A program made the translations under genes and the position numbers. The notes below the pieces were generated by a model. That model was not told the DNA's origin, did no database searches, and saw only the letters and a program-made list of their open reading frames with translations. Below, one piece after another: positions 8,424-16,645 of a DNA stretch of 64,000 nt. How positions within the stretch are numbered: the first letter of the stretch is position 1; each line of letters starts with the position of its first letter. Location of the stretch: contig NZ_PDZG01000003.1 in assembly GCF_002735645.1 (NCBI RefSeq), forward strand, positions 1 through 64,000, read 5' to 3'. Origin of the DNA: Iodobacter sp. BJB302 (GTDB lineage Bacteria; Pseudomonadota; Gammaproteobacteria; Burkholderiales; Chitinibacteraceae).

Positions 8424-9413
8424 ATGCGAGTGACACATATTATTGCAGCGCTGGGTCTTACGCTCAGCGCGTACGCTCAGGCTGGTATTGTTGATTTTGG
8501 CGTTGCCAATGGTTACAGCGGCTTTTTCTTTGGTAATGTAAATGCCGCTTCGGACGTGGAAGGCCGTTTGGCTGTGGGCGGAAACCTGACTTCAGGGTTT
8601 GACATAGGCTATCGCAATCCCTATGGCTCCACTGCTCCTTCTTTGGTTGTACAAGGAAATGTATCTTTAACGGGCCCGTGGGGCAAAGTCGGCTCTGTTT
8701 ACAATGGGCCGAAAACCAATATTGATACCAATACATCGATTGGCCCCAGCTCGATTGATCTCGGTTCGCTGAATAAGGGCAATCTTGTTTATGGTGGTGC
8801 ATTAGCAGCGGTTGACTGGCAGTATGGACAGGCTGTAAAAAACGCCAGCTTTCTTGATTTTGCTGCAGCTAAGACGCAGTTGAGTGGTTTATCTTCCTTC
8901 TTATCCGGGCAGGCTCAGCTGGGTAGCTGGGTAAGCAGCAGCGGTGGCGTGGAATTAAGTGGCGATGGTAAATCAGATGTGCAGGTTTTTAATCTGGGCA
9001 ATACGGCGCTGCAAAATATCTCACTGAAAAACGTGAAGGCTGGTGCCAACATCATCATTAACAGCACTCTGTCCGATGTCGTGTTTTCGGGTGATTTTGG
9101 CGGTAATTTAGCCGGATCCAAAGACCCGATGGCCCTGCATCGTGACCGGATTATTTACAATTTAAGTAATGCTAAGAGTGTAAATGTTTCGACCTTCTTA
9201 AATGGCAGCGTACTTGCCGTCAATGCGGACGTTGTTGGCTCCGGCCATCTTGAAGGTACGCTGATTGCCAATTCATTAAGTGCCGGAGCAAATGGCAAAC
9301 TTGAATTAGGCTACGAGCCATATAAAGGCAGTGCATTGCCTGTGCCAGAGCCTGAAACCTACGCCCTGATGGGTTTAGGGCTGGTTGGCTTAGTGATGCG
9401 TCGCCGCAAATAA
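8424..9413 (+). CDS. Choice-of-anchor A family, PEP-CTERM sorted exported protein
   Basis: A 329-residue secreted protein. It has an N-terminal signal peptide (MRVTHIIAALGLTLSAYAQA), a choice-of-anchor A domain starting at about residue 24 (VDFGVANGYSGFFFGN, then VEGRLAVGGN), and a C-terminal PEP-CTERM sorting tag: VPEPE, a short hydrophobic helix (ALMGLGLVGLVM) and RRRK. Such tags are cleaved by an exosortase at the inner membrane and the protein goes to the surface or extracellular matrix; no exosortase gene lies in this window. An upstream ATG at 8352 adds 24 residues before the signal peptide. The ATG at 8424, with GGGGAG 11-12 bases away, is preferred. The gene stands alone between a long leader and a terminator. 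Confidence 0.88.
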   Translation: MRVTHIIAALGLTLSAYAQAGIVDFGVANGYSGFFFGNVNAASDVEGRLAVGGNLTSGFDIGYRNPYGSTAPSLVVQGNVSLTGPWGKVGSVYNGPKTNIDTNTSIGPSSIDLGSLNKGNLVYGGALAAVDWQYGQAVKNASFLDFAAAKTQLSGLSSFLSGQAQLGSWVSSSGGVELSGDGKSDVQVFNLGNTALQNISLKNVKAGANIIINSTLSDVVFSGDFGGNLAGSKDPMALHRDRIIYNLSNAKSVNVSTFLNGSVLAVNADVVGSGHLEGTLIANSLSAGANGKLELGYEPYKGSALPVPEPETYALMGLGLVGLVMRRRK

Positions 9414-9427
9414 GCAGCATGATGAAT

Positions 9428-9462
9428 AAAAAAACGGGGAAGCTTTGGCTTCCCCGTTTTTT
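9428..9462. terminator. Bidirectional terminator between the PEP-CTERM gene and metK
   Basis: The hairpin ACGGGGAAGC-TTTG-GCTTCCCCGT has an A-run on its left and a T-run on its right, so it can stop both convergent transcripts. Confidence 0.85.
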
Positions 9463-9496
9463 ATATGGCTGAATCACTTCAGCCCTGATGAATCGC

Positions 9497-10663
9497 TTAC
9501 AGCCCCGCAGCAGCGCGCAGGACCTCGACTTTGTCAGTGCGCTCCCACGAGAAGTCTGGCTCTTCGCGGCCAAAGTGGCCGTAGGCTGCAGTGCGTGTGT
9601 ATACCGGACGCAGCAGATCAAGCATCTGGATAATGCCTTTAGGGCGTAAATCGAAGTGCTGTTTGATCAGCTCTACAATTTCGTGCTCAGGCAATTTACC
9701 TGTGCCCCATGTATCCACCATGATCGATACTGGTTGTGCCACGCCAATTGCGTAAGACACTTGTACCAGGCATTGCTTGGCAATCCCGGCAGCAACGATG
9801 TTCTTTGCTACGTAACGGCCAGCGTAAGCGGCTGAGCGGTCTACTTTGGATGGGTCTTTACCCGAGAAAGCACCGCCGCCATGAGGGGCTGCACCGCCGT
9901 AGGTATCTACAATGATTTTACGGCCTGTTAAACCGCAATCGCCCATCGGGCCGCCGATCACAAAACGGCCTGTCGGGTTAATCAGGTATTTAGTGCCCAC
10001 TAATAATTCTGGCGGGATCACTGGCTTGATGATTTCTTCAATCACGGCTTCAGAAAGCTGAGCGTGGCTGACATCCGGGTGGTGCTGGGTAGACAGCACA
10101 ATGGTGTCGATGCCTGTCGCCATGCCGGTGTCTTTATCATAGCGAACGGTCACTTGCGATTTAGCATCCGGGCGCAGCCATGGCAGGCGGCCGTCTTTGC
10201 GTACTTCAGACTGCCGCTGCATCAGGCGGTGCGAGTAGTAAATCGGCATAGGCATAAGCTGCGGTGTTTCATCGCAGGCGTAGCCAAACATCAGGCCCTG
10301 ATCACCAGCGCCTTGGTCTAAATCTAAGCCCTGGCCTTCGTTTACGCCCTGGGCGATATCCGGGCTTTGTTTGTCGTAAGCCACCAGCACGGCGCAGGTT
10401 TTGTAATCAAAGCCAATATCGCTGTGGTCGTAACCGATACGCTTGATGGTATCGCGGGCAATTTGAATATAATCCACATTGGCATGCGTGGTAATTTCAC
10501 CCGCCAGGACCACAAGACCGGTATTTACCAGTGTTTCGGCTGCAACGCGGGCGTGTTTGTCTTGCGTCAGAATAGCGTCAAGGATGGAATCCGAGATTTG
10601 GTCTGCCACCTTATCTGGATGGCCTTCAGAAACCGATTCAGAGGTAAAGAGGAATTCTTGCAT
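9497..10663 (-). CDS. metK: S-adenosylmethionine synthase
   Basis: Makes S-adenosylmethionine from methionine and ATP in the cytoplasm. The 388-residue length is normal. Visible signatures are the N-terminal [16 protein letters not shown], the [12 protein letters not shown] motif near residue 115 and the glycine-rich [19 protein letters not shown] near residue 260. The frame is open to 10735, but the ATG at 10663 ([10 protein letters not shown]) is the family start and has AGGGA seven bases upstream. It is divergent from an acyltransferase gene. I saw no SAM riboswitch in its short leader. Functionally it pairs with ahcY at 46664, which recycles the SAH made by SAM-dependent methyltransferases. 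Confidence 0.97.
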   Translation of the reverse strand: MQEFLFTSESVSEGHPDKVADQISDSILDAILTQDKHARVAAETLVNTGLVVLAGEITTHANVDYIQIARDTIKRIGYDHSDIGFDYKTCAVLVAYDKQSPDIAQGVNEGQGLDLDQGAGDQGLMFGYACDETPQLMPMPIYYSHRLMQRQSEVRKDGRLPWLRPDAKSQVTVRYDKDTGMATGIDTIVLSTQHHPDVSHAQLSEAVIEEIIKPVIPPELLVGTKYLINPTGRFVIGGPMGDCGLTGRKIIVDTYGGAAPHGGGAFSGKDPSKVDRSAAYAGRYVAKNIVAAGIAKQCLVQVSYAIGVAQPVSIMVDTWGTGKLPEHEIVELIKQHFDLRPKGIIQMLDLLRPVYTRTAAYGHFGREEPDFSWERTDKVEVLRAAAGL

Positions 10664-10802
10664 TATTGTTTCCCTGTCAATGAGGGGCTTACTAAGGGTT
10701 TTTTTCATAAAGTGATTTGTTACGTGCTTGCACAAATGACTTATTGTCCTAAACGCTTAGTAACAGCCTGTTTTGCCGGTAGAATCCGGAGCCTGCCCTT
10801 GG

Positions 10803-11684
10803 ATGCGTAAAAACCTGATGCTGCTGCTTAAACCTATTGCTTACTTGCCCCTATGGCTATTTCATGGCCTTGGAGCCTTGCTTGGCTGGCTGGCTTGGCT
10901 GTTATCGCCACGCTACAGACAGCGTTTGGCTGCCAACTTGCAGCAGTCGGGTATTGCGCAAAATGGCGGAGATTATAAGCGATTGCACCGCTTAAGTGTG
11001 AGTGCCCACGGCATGGGGGCGTTAGAACTTTTACCAGCCTGGCTTAGAACGCCAGAGCAGGTTGGCCGTTGGGTGAAGGAACGCGACGGTTGGGAGCATG
11101 TTGAAGCGGCAATGCAAAGTGGTCGGCCCATGATGTTTGTTTCTCCGCATCTTGGTGGAATCGAAGTCTGTGGTGTGTATATAAGCACACAGATTCCCTG
11201 CGTGCTGGCCGCTTTATACCGGCCTCCCAAGCTTAAATGGTTAGAGCCTCTGATGGTGACAGGCCGAAACCGTGCCAATGGGCGTGCTGCTCCTGCCAAT
11301 GCCAGTGGCGTAAAGATCTTACTTCGCACCTTAAAAGAGAAGCAAGCAATTTATATACTCCCCGATCAGGCTCCTGGGGCCGGGGAGGGGGCTTGGGCCC
11401 CGTTTTTTGGTAAGCTTGCTTACACCATGACTTTATTGCCCCGTTTAAGCAAATCTACTCAGCCCGTGATCCTGATGTGCTTTGCCGAGCGTCTGTCATG
11501 GGGGCGTGGATTTAAAATGCATTTTGCCCCGCTGGATGAAGCCTTCGTGGGCGATGCACAGGCTGATGCCCTTATTTTGAATCGTAATGTAGAAGCCATG
11601 ATACGCCGTGCTCCCAGCCAGTATTTGTGGAGTTATAACCGCTATAAGCGCCCCGCAGGCGCACCCTTGCCCGAGGATGTATGA
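10803..11684 (+). CDS. Lipid A-type lysophospholipid acyltransferase (LpxL/HtrB family), copy 1
   Basis: A 293-residue inner-membrane acyltransferase of the LpxL/LpxM family, which adds a secondary acyl chain to Kdo-lipid IVA or a related lipid. A membrane anchor lies at residues 5-35, followed by the catalytic HX4E in SPHLGGIEVCG near residue 113 and the conserved LPDQAPGAGEG plus PFFG around residues 185-202. The ATG at 10803 is chosen over a TTG at 10773 that would add ten residues. Its stop overlaps the start of the second acyltransferase gene (ATGA), so the two are translationally coupled. Which position each enzyme acylates cannot be told. Confidence 0.85.
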   Translation: MRKNLMLLLKPIAYLPLWLFHGLGALLGWLAWLLSPRYRQRLAANLQQSGIAQNGGDYKRLHRLSVSAHGMGALELLPAWLRTPEQVGRWVKERDGWEHVEAAMQSGRPMMFVSPHLGGIEVCGVYISTQIPCVLAALYRPPKLKWLEPLMVTGRNRANGRAAPANASGVKILLRTLKEKQAIYILPDQAPGAGEGAWAPFFGKLAYTMTLLPRLSKSTQPVILMCFAERLSWGRGFKMHFAPLDEAFVGDAQADALILNRNVEAMIRRAPSQYLWSYNRYKRPAGAPLPEDV

Positions 11685-12544
11685 GTTACCGTTTGTTGAT
11701 TGTTTTGTTCTGGTGTTTAAGCTGGCTGCCTTTATCTCTCTTACGCGGCCTGGGATCTGTGCTGGGCCGGGTGCTTTATTTTGCAGTAAAGAGCCGGCGT
11801 AAAATCGGGCTGACTAATTTACAACTCTGTTTTCCAGAGTGGCCCAAGGGGCAGCATGAGCGGGTATTAAAACAACACTACCAGGAGCTGTGCACCTGCA
11901 TTTTTTACTACAGTAAGCTTTGGTTTTGTTCGCAGGCGCAAGTAGAGCGCCTGGTGCGCCGCGAAGGTTTTGAGCATTTTGTTAAGGCAGAAACAGAGCA
12001 CGTTATTATTCTGGCCCCGCATTTTTTGGGGCTGGATTTTGGCGGTGTGCGGCATATGGTTGATCATCGCGGGGCGAGCATGTATTCCTCTTCCCACGAT
12101 AATGCTTTTGATTTAATGCTGCTGCGCGGGCGCAGCCGTTTTAATGCGCCGCTGCTGGTGAAGCGCAGCGAAGGCATTCGCGGTATTTTGCGGGCTATTA
12201 AACAGGGCATCTGTTTTTACTATCTGCCTGATCAGGATCTGGGGCCTAAAGAATCTGTGTTTGTTCCATTTTTTGGGATTCAGACGGCCACGGTACCTGG
12301 CCTGTCACGTCTTGCTTTAATGGGCAAAGCAAAAGTACTGCCCATGATTACCACGCTGGAAAAAGATGGCTTTGTCAGCCGTTACTACCCCGCATGGGAA
12401 AACTTTCCCAGCGATGATGCGCTGGCAGATACGGCCCGTATGAATGCTTTTATTGAAGAGCGGATTCGTGAGCACCCTTCGCAGTATTACTGGCTGCACC
12501 GCCGCTTTAAAACCCGCCCTGAGGGTGAGGCAAGCTTATATTAA
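11681..12544 (+). CDS. Lipid A-type lysophospholipid acyltransferase (LpxL/HtrB family), copy 2
   Basis: A 287-residue paralogue of the preceding gene and the second half of a two-gene operon. The N-terminal membrane anchor (LSWLPLSLLRGLGSVLGRVLY) precedes the catalytic HX4D in APHFLGLDFGG near residue 108 and YLPDQDLGP with FVPFFG near residues 180-195. The C-terminus has HPSQYYWLHRRFKTRP, a family hallmark. The two copies differ in the catalytic acid (Glu in copy 1, Asp here), suggesting different acyl donor or acceptor preferences, as for LpxL and LpxM. Confidence 0.88.
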   Translation: MSYRLLIVLFWCLSWLPLSLLRGLGSVLGRVLYFAVKSRRKIGLTNLQLCFPEWPKGQHERVLKQHYQELCTCIFYYSKLWFCSQAQVERLVRREGFEHFVKAETEHVIILAPHFLGLDFGGVRHMVDHRGASMYSSSHDNAFDLMLLRGRSRFNAPLLVKRSEGIRGILRAIKQGICFYYLPDQDLGPKESVFVPFFGIQTATVPGLSRLALMGKAKVLPMITTLEKDGFVSRYYPAWENFPSDDALADTARMNAFIEERIREHPSQYYWLHRRFKTRPEGEASLY

Positions 12545-12702
12545 AGCCTTGAGTTGGCCTGTTGCTGCCCCAGCCGTTTCTTTGGGGAGAGTAAAGCCGG
12601 CCAAAGAGACTGGCCTTAACGGGCTTTTCCCGGGAAAGGGCTGTGCTGCGTAAAGCCTATGGTTTTGATGTTTTTTTGCAATAAGCCGAAGCGGCCATTT
12701 AA

Positions 12703-14436
12703 TCAGTCATCCTGATGCAACTGCTGCAAAAGCTCACGCAGGCACTGGCTATCTTCCGCAATCAGCATTTTTTCTACCAATGGCTTAATTTTTTGCATTT
12801 CGCCGGTTAGAATTTCTTGCTTTACCTTTAGCAGCTGAATCGGCAGCATAGAAAAACGTCTTAAGCCAAGGCCCAGTAAGAGCCGCGTGAGCGCCGGGTC
12901 CCCCGCCATTTCCCCGCACATTGAAACTGGCTTGCCAAGGCGGTTGGCGGTGCTGATTACATGGTGCAGCAGCTGAATAACGGCCGGGTGCAGCGGGTCA
13001 TAAAGGTGAGAAACCGAATCGTCGTTTCGGTCAACGGCCAGCGTATATTGAATTAAGTCATTCGTGCCGATCGAGATAAAATCCAGATGCGCTAAAAACT
13101 GGGCAACCTGTACTGCTGCTGCGGGCACTTCGATCATGCCGCCCAGCTCGATATTTTCATCAAAAGCGATATTATCTTCGCGTAATTGTGCTTTGGCTTC
13201 TTCAAGATGCTTACGGGTCTGTCTTACTTCGCCCACATAAGAGAGCATGGGCAGCAGCAGCTTGATTTTGCCATAGGCAGAGGCCCGCAGCAGAGCGCGC
13301 AGCTGGGTGCGGAACATCTGTGGCTCGGCCATGCAAAGACGAATACCGGTCAGCCCCAGTGCCGGGTTAGGCGTTTCACGCTCCTGCTGCCATTTGGGTA
13401 TTTTGTCTTTACCCAGGTCTACTGTACGGATAATCACCGGCTGGCCTTTCATAGCTTCAGCGACTTGTTTGTAGGCGAGGAACTGTTCTTCTTCAGTGGG
13501 TAAATCGGATTCGGATAAGAATAAAAATTCGGAGCGGAACAGGCCGACGCCCGTTGCCCCGTTTTCTATGGACAAAATGCAATCGTCGGGTACTTCAATA
13601 TTGGCAAACAGCTCGATTTCTTCGCCATCTTTGGTAACAGGGCGGCTGGTGCGGATATCTTGCAGTGCTTGTTGTTTTTTCAGCCAGTCTGCTTGCAGGT
13701 GGCGGTATTCTTTGAGGATGATTTCATCGGGGTCGATAATCACCACGCCGTTAATGCCGTCAACAATAATCAGCTCATCTTCGCGGATCAGCTCGCGGGC
13801 GTGGCGCAGCGCCAGCACCGATGGCAAATCTAAGCTGCGGGCCAGAATAGCGGTGTGAGAAGTCGGGCCACCCACATCAGTAATAAAAGCCAGGTAGGCC
13901 GTATCTTTAAACAGCACCATATCGGCCGGGCTGAGATCGTGTGCAACCAGAATGCAGTCGGGGGCAATTTCGGCAAGGGCGTGTGAATGGTTTTCGTGGC
14001 CTGCCAGCGTTTTAAAGACCCGCTCTACCACCTGAATCACATCGCTGCGGCGCTCGCGCAGGTATTCGTCTTCGATCTCATCAAACTGAGCGAGCAGTAC
14101 TTCCAGCTGCAGCTTAAGCGCCCATTCCGCATTGCAATGCTGCTGTTCGATCAGATTGCGCGGCTCTTTGGAGAGCATATGATCATTCAGCAGCATAATA
14201 TGCAGCGATAAAAATGCGCCCAGCTCGGCAGGGGCATTTTCAGGGATACTGCCCCAAAGCATTTCTAAGGATTTTCGGGTTACCCGGATGGCATCATCAA
14301 AGCGGGCCAGCTCGGCGGGGATGTCTGCATCAGTCAGTTGATAGTGAGCAATTTCGATATCGGCATGCGATATAAGGTGGGCCTGCCCAATTGCAATCCC
14401 ACCCCCAATGCCAATCCCTTGCAGCGTAATGCTCAT
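12703..14436 (-). CDS. ptsI: Phosphoenolpyruvate-protein phosphotransferase (PTS enzyme I)
   Basis: Takes phosphate from phosphoenolpyruvate and passes it to HPr. The 577 residues have the usual order: N-terminal HPr-binding domain, swivelling domain with active-site His in GGPTSHTAILAR near residue 190, and C-terminal PEP-binding barrel with GATGVGLFRSEFLF near residue 285 and catalytic Cys in SMCGEMAGDP near residue 500. A strong GAGGAAGG precedes the ATG. It is last in the minus-strand series EIIA-ptsH-ptsI, about 150 bases after ptsH. No sugar permease (EIIBC) gene is nearby, which suggests a mainly regulatory PTS. Confidence 0.96.
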   Translation of the reverse strand: MSITLQGIGIGGGIAIGQAHLISHADIEIAHYQLTDADIPAELARFDDAIRVTRKSLEMLWGSIPENAPAELGAFLSLHIMLLNDHMLSKEPRNLIEQQHCNAEWALKLQLEVLLAQFDEIEDEYLRERRSDVIQVVERVFKTLAGHENHSHALAEIAPDCILVAHDLSPADMVLFKDTAYLAFITDVGGPTSHTAILARSLDLPSVLALRHARELIREDELIIVDGINGVVIIDPDEIILKEYRHLQADWLKKQQALQDIRTSRPVTKDGEEIELFANIEVPDDCILSIENGATGVGLFRSEFLFLSESDLPTEEEQFLAYKQVAEAMKGQPVIIRTVDLGKDKIPKWQQERETPNPALGLTGIRLCMAEPQMFRTQLRALLRASAYGKIKLLLPMLSYVGEVRQTRKHLEEAKAQLREDNIAFDENIELGGMIEVPAAAVQVAQFLAHLDFISIGTNDLIQYTLAVDRNDDSVSHLYDPLHPAVIQLLHHVISTANRLGKPVSMCGEMAGDPALTRLLLGLGLRRFSMLPIQLLKVKQEILTGEMQKIKPLVEKMLIAEDSQCLRELLQQLHQDD

Positions 14437-14588
14437 AAACCTTCCTCTTTTACCACCGTGCCGGTGATCGCGGTCGTTATTTTGAGTACAAAACTGATCT
14501 GAACTATCCCTGATAATGCCCGTTGTCTTGCTGTTTTAAATAAATATTTTATGACTATATGATGATGCAGAGCGTATAAGACAGAGCC

Positions 14589-14861
14589 TTATTCGCCTTC
14601 GCCAAACTTATCAGCGATTAAGGCAGAGATTGCCGTCATAGCGCTTTCTGCATCCGGGCCGTTGTCGGTTTCTAGCAGAATTTTGCTGCCTTTGCCCGCG
14701 GCTAACATCATGACGCCCATGATTGACTTGGCGTTCACCCGTTTTTGATTACGGCTAAGCCAGACTTCACACTGAAACTGGCTTGCCAGCTGGGTGAGCT
14801 TGCTGGATGCACGGGCATGTAAACCCAATTTGTTTATGATTTCTACTTCACTTGTTGGCAT
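14589..14861 (-). CDS. ptsH: Phosphocarrier protein HPr
   Basis: A 90-residue phosphocarrier. The phosphorylated histidine is seen in LGLHARASSK and the regulatory serine in AKSIMGVMML, as in canonical HPr. It passes phosphate from enzyme I to the EIIA protein encoded upstream. Its ribosome-binding site (AGGA, eleven bases from the ATG) lies inside the duplicated EIIA tail that ends five bases before this gene, so the tail and ptsH appear to have travelled as one unit. Confidence 0.95.
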   Translation of the reverse strand: MPTSEVEIINKLGLHARASSKLTQLASQFQCEVWLSRNQKRVNAKSIMGVMMLAAGKGSKILLETDNGPDAESAMTAISALIADKFGEGE

Positions 14862-14866
14862 ATCAC

Positions 14867-14941
14867 TTATTCCTGAGCGCTGCTGAGCAGCTTATAGAGA
14901 ATACCTTCCAAACCGCCTGAAATTACTTTGCTGACGGCCAT
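14867..14941 (-). pseudogene. Micro-ORF: duplicated, diverged 3' tail of the PTS EIIA gene
   Basis: A 24-codon frame starting MAVSKVISGGLEG and ending SSAQE before TAA. It matches the last 23 codons of the EIIA gene at 15027: 55 of 72 bases including the stop and 16 of 23 residues are identical, and many differences are silent. It has its own ATG and ends just before ptsH. It lacks the active-site half of EIIA and cannot be an EIIA by itself. Probably a relic of recombination with a related operon; translation is possible but unproven. Confidence 0.75.
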
Positions 14942-15026
14942 TTATATATCACTTTGCTATCCCGCTGATTTCTGCATGCTGCCGCGCAGTATGCAAAAAA
15001 CACGTTTTTACCTTTATTTCTGTTAC
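14942..15026 (-). other. Spacer with hairpin between EIIA and its duplicated tail
   Basis: The 85 bases hold an imperfect hairpin reading TGCATACTGC-gcg-GCAGCATGCA on the minus strand, with 9 of 10 pairs. No T-run follows. It may reduce read-through or stabilise mRNA ends. Confidence 0.35.
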
Positions 15027-15428
15027 TTATTCCTGAGCGCTGCCGGGCAGCATATAGAGCACACCTTCTAACCCCCCGGTAATGGCCTTACTCACAACAA
15101 CTTCAAGCGCTTGGTGGCTGTAACTCAGTGTTCTGACCAGCATGGGCAGATTCACACCGGCAATCGCTTCTACTTTGCCTGCTTTGACTAAACGCTGAGC
15201 AACATTGGATGGCGTGCCGCCATAGATATCGGTGAGCAGCAGTACACCCGAGCCATCGTCTAATTGGCTGATCATTTCGTTGGCGCGTCTTACTACATCG
15301 TCGGGTTCATCCGCTTTGCTTACTGATAATTGCAGTAAGTTTGGCAGATCCCGCGCCATAATATGTTGGGCACACGAGACTAAGGCTTCGCCTAAAGACA
15401 CATGCGTCACAATGATAATACCAACCAT
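15027..15428 (-). CDS. PTS mannose/fructose-family EIIA domain protein
   Basis: A free-standing 133-residue EIIA of the mannose (Man) superfamily. The phosphorylated histidine is in IIIVTHVSLGEAL (residue 9), and LTDIYGGTPSN near residue 63 is a family signature. In betaproteobacteria this protein usually accepts phosphate from HPr without a cognate permease and is thought to be regulatory. AGGAAGG lies immediately before the ATG. It sits between apbE and ptsH, and the 3' end is duplicated downstream at 14867-14941. Confidence 0.92.
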   Translation of the reverse strand: MVGIIIVTHVSLGEALVSCAQHIMARDLPNLLQLSVSKADEPDDVVRRANEMISQLDDGSGVLLLTDIYGGTPSNVAQRLVKAGKVEAIAGVNLPMLVRTLSYSHQALEVVVSKAITGGLEGVLYMLPGSAQE

Positions 15429-15509
15429 ACCTTCCTACCTTAACGGGTGTAAGTTTGATGTTATTAAATACAAGAAAGCAAGATGCTCTAAATATACCGC
15501 TTTTGCTTG

Positions 15510-16538
15510 TTACCGTAAGCGGTAAATATGTACCGGGGGCTTGATCCACGTCAGCCGGCGTTGTAAATCTGCTGTCACATAGACACTGCCATCATTACCT
15601 ACGATGAGTACATCTTGCAATCCAAAACGTTTGGCATGGCGTAATGTATTTCCTATGCCATCAATAAAAATAGGTTTAGTGGCTGCGTCAGAGATCGCTC
15701 CTGCTTCTAAGCTGGGCGGGGCAATTACGGTAGCCGCTTCCATGTTGGTGGCGGGCTGGCCGGTTCGCGGGTCGATTAAATGCGAGTAGCGCTTGCCTGC
15801 TACTTCAAAAAAACGCTGGTAATCACCCGAAGTGCCAATTGCTTCGCCATCCCTTAAAGCAATCGTCGCCATAGCTTGCGGCTCGCGCGGGTGTTGTATG
15901 CCCACAATCCATGGCGTTTGATCTTTTTTGCCCAATGCTAGTACATTGCCGCCGATGTTAATCAGCGCGTTATTTACCCGGTGTTTACGCAAATAGGCTG
16001 CGGCACGATCAAGCGCCCAGCCCTTGGCAAAGCCGCCGGTATCAATTTTTACTGCCGGATTACTGCTGCTCACCGTGGTTGCGTCAAAAGTCAGGTCGCT
16101 CATTCTTGGTTGGGCAGCCAGCAGATCGGCAATGATTTCACTTTTGGGCAGAGTGGCGGTGTAGTTGTCTTTATGAAAACCCCATGCTTCAACGAGGCCA
16201 CCCATGGCTGGGTTAAACAGCTGCTCAGACTGATCAGCATATTGGCTTGCCTGTTTGAGCAGTGCTGCGGTTTCGGTATCGATCAGAGCAGGCTCGCCCC
16301 TGGCAAAGCTGGCATTGATCCGGGTGATTTCGGAGGGCAGCCAGGGGTGCAGGCGGGTATGAATTCGATCTAAATCAGCAAAGACTGCCGCCACATGTTT
16401 TTGCGCCACATCTTCGGGCAAGCCCCATACCGAGATCTGTACCCGCGTTCCAAATACATAGCTTTCTTGCTGATAAAGCGGCGCCCTGCTGCAAGCACTG
16501 AGCAGCAGGGCCGCGATAAGCAAGAGAAAGCGCTTCAT
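15510..16538 (-). CDS. apbE: FAD:protein FMN transferase, lipoprotein
   Basis: Attaches FMN from FAD covalently to threonines of target flavoproteins in the periplasm. The 342 residues begin with a lipoprotein signal (MKRFLLLIAALLLSAC), with Cys16 as the lipidated residue. VKIDTGGFAKGWALDRAA near residue 172 and the LINIGGNVLALG segment are ApbE signatures; YSHLIDPRTGQP near residue 250 is the conserved metal/substrate region. Its ATG overlaps the stop codon of the micro-ORF derived from gshB (ATGA), so translation is probably coupled to it. It lies between gshB and the PTS genes, an arrangement that suggests insertion into an older gshB-EIIA array (inference). Confidence 0.93.
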   Translation of the reverse strand: MKRFLLLIAALLLSACSRAPLYQQESYVFGTRVQISVWGLPEDVAQKHVAAVFADLDRIHTRLHPWLPSEITRINASFARGEPALIDTETAALLKQASQYADQSEQLFNPAMGGLVEAWGFHKDNYTATLPKSEIIADLLAAQPRMSDLTFDATTVSSSNPAVKIDTGGFAKGWALDRAAAYLRKHRVNNALINIGGNVLALGKKDQTPWIVGIQHPREPQAMATIALRDGEAIGTSGDYQRFFEVAGKRYSHLIDPRTGQPATNMEAATVIAPPSLEAGAISDAATKPIFIDGIGNTLRHAKRFGLQDVLIVGNDGSVYVTADLQRRLTWIKPPVHIYRLR

Positions 16539-16645
16539 GCTGCCGTGTGCTTTTTTAGGTCATCAATAAAAAGACCTGCAATCTTGATGTCTGATTGCGC
16601 TGCGTTTTCGGCGGGGAGATTGCCTGCTGGTCGTTTAATACGCAT
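16535..16645 (-). pseudogene. Micro-ORF: duplicated, diverged 3' tail of gshB
   Basis: A 36-codon frame. Its ATG overlaps the gshB stop (TGATG) and its TGA overlaps the apbE start (ATGA). Codons 12 onward repeat the end of gshB: over 22 codons 51 of 66 bases and 15 of 22 residues match, including AGLFID. The first 11 codons are unrelated. The part copied is far too small to be an enzyme. It may be a recombination scar now used for translational coupling between gshB and apbE. Confidence 0.75.

Noticed and set aside
10664-10802. SAM riboswitch upstream of metK
   Set aside because: No conserved SAM-I or SAM-II core is visible in this short divergent region.
12545-12702. Possible terminator hairpin (GGCCAAAGAGACTGGCC) between the acyltransferase and ptsI genes
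   Set aside because: Short stem and no adjacent T-run; not strong enough to call.
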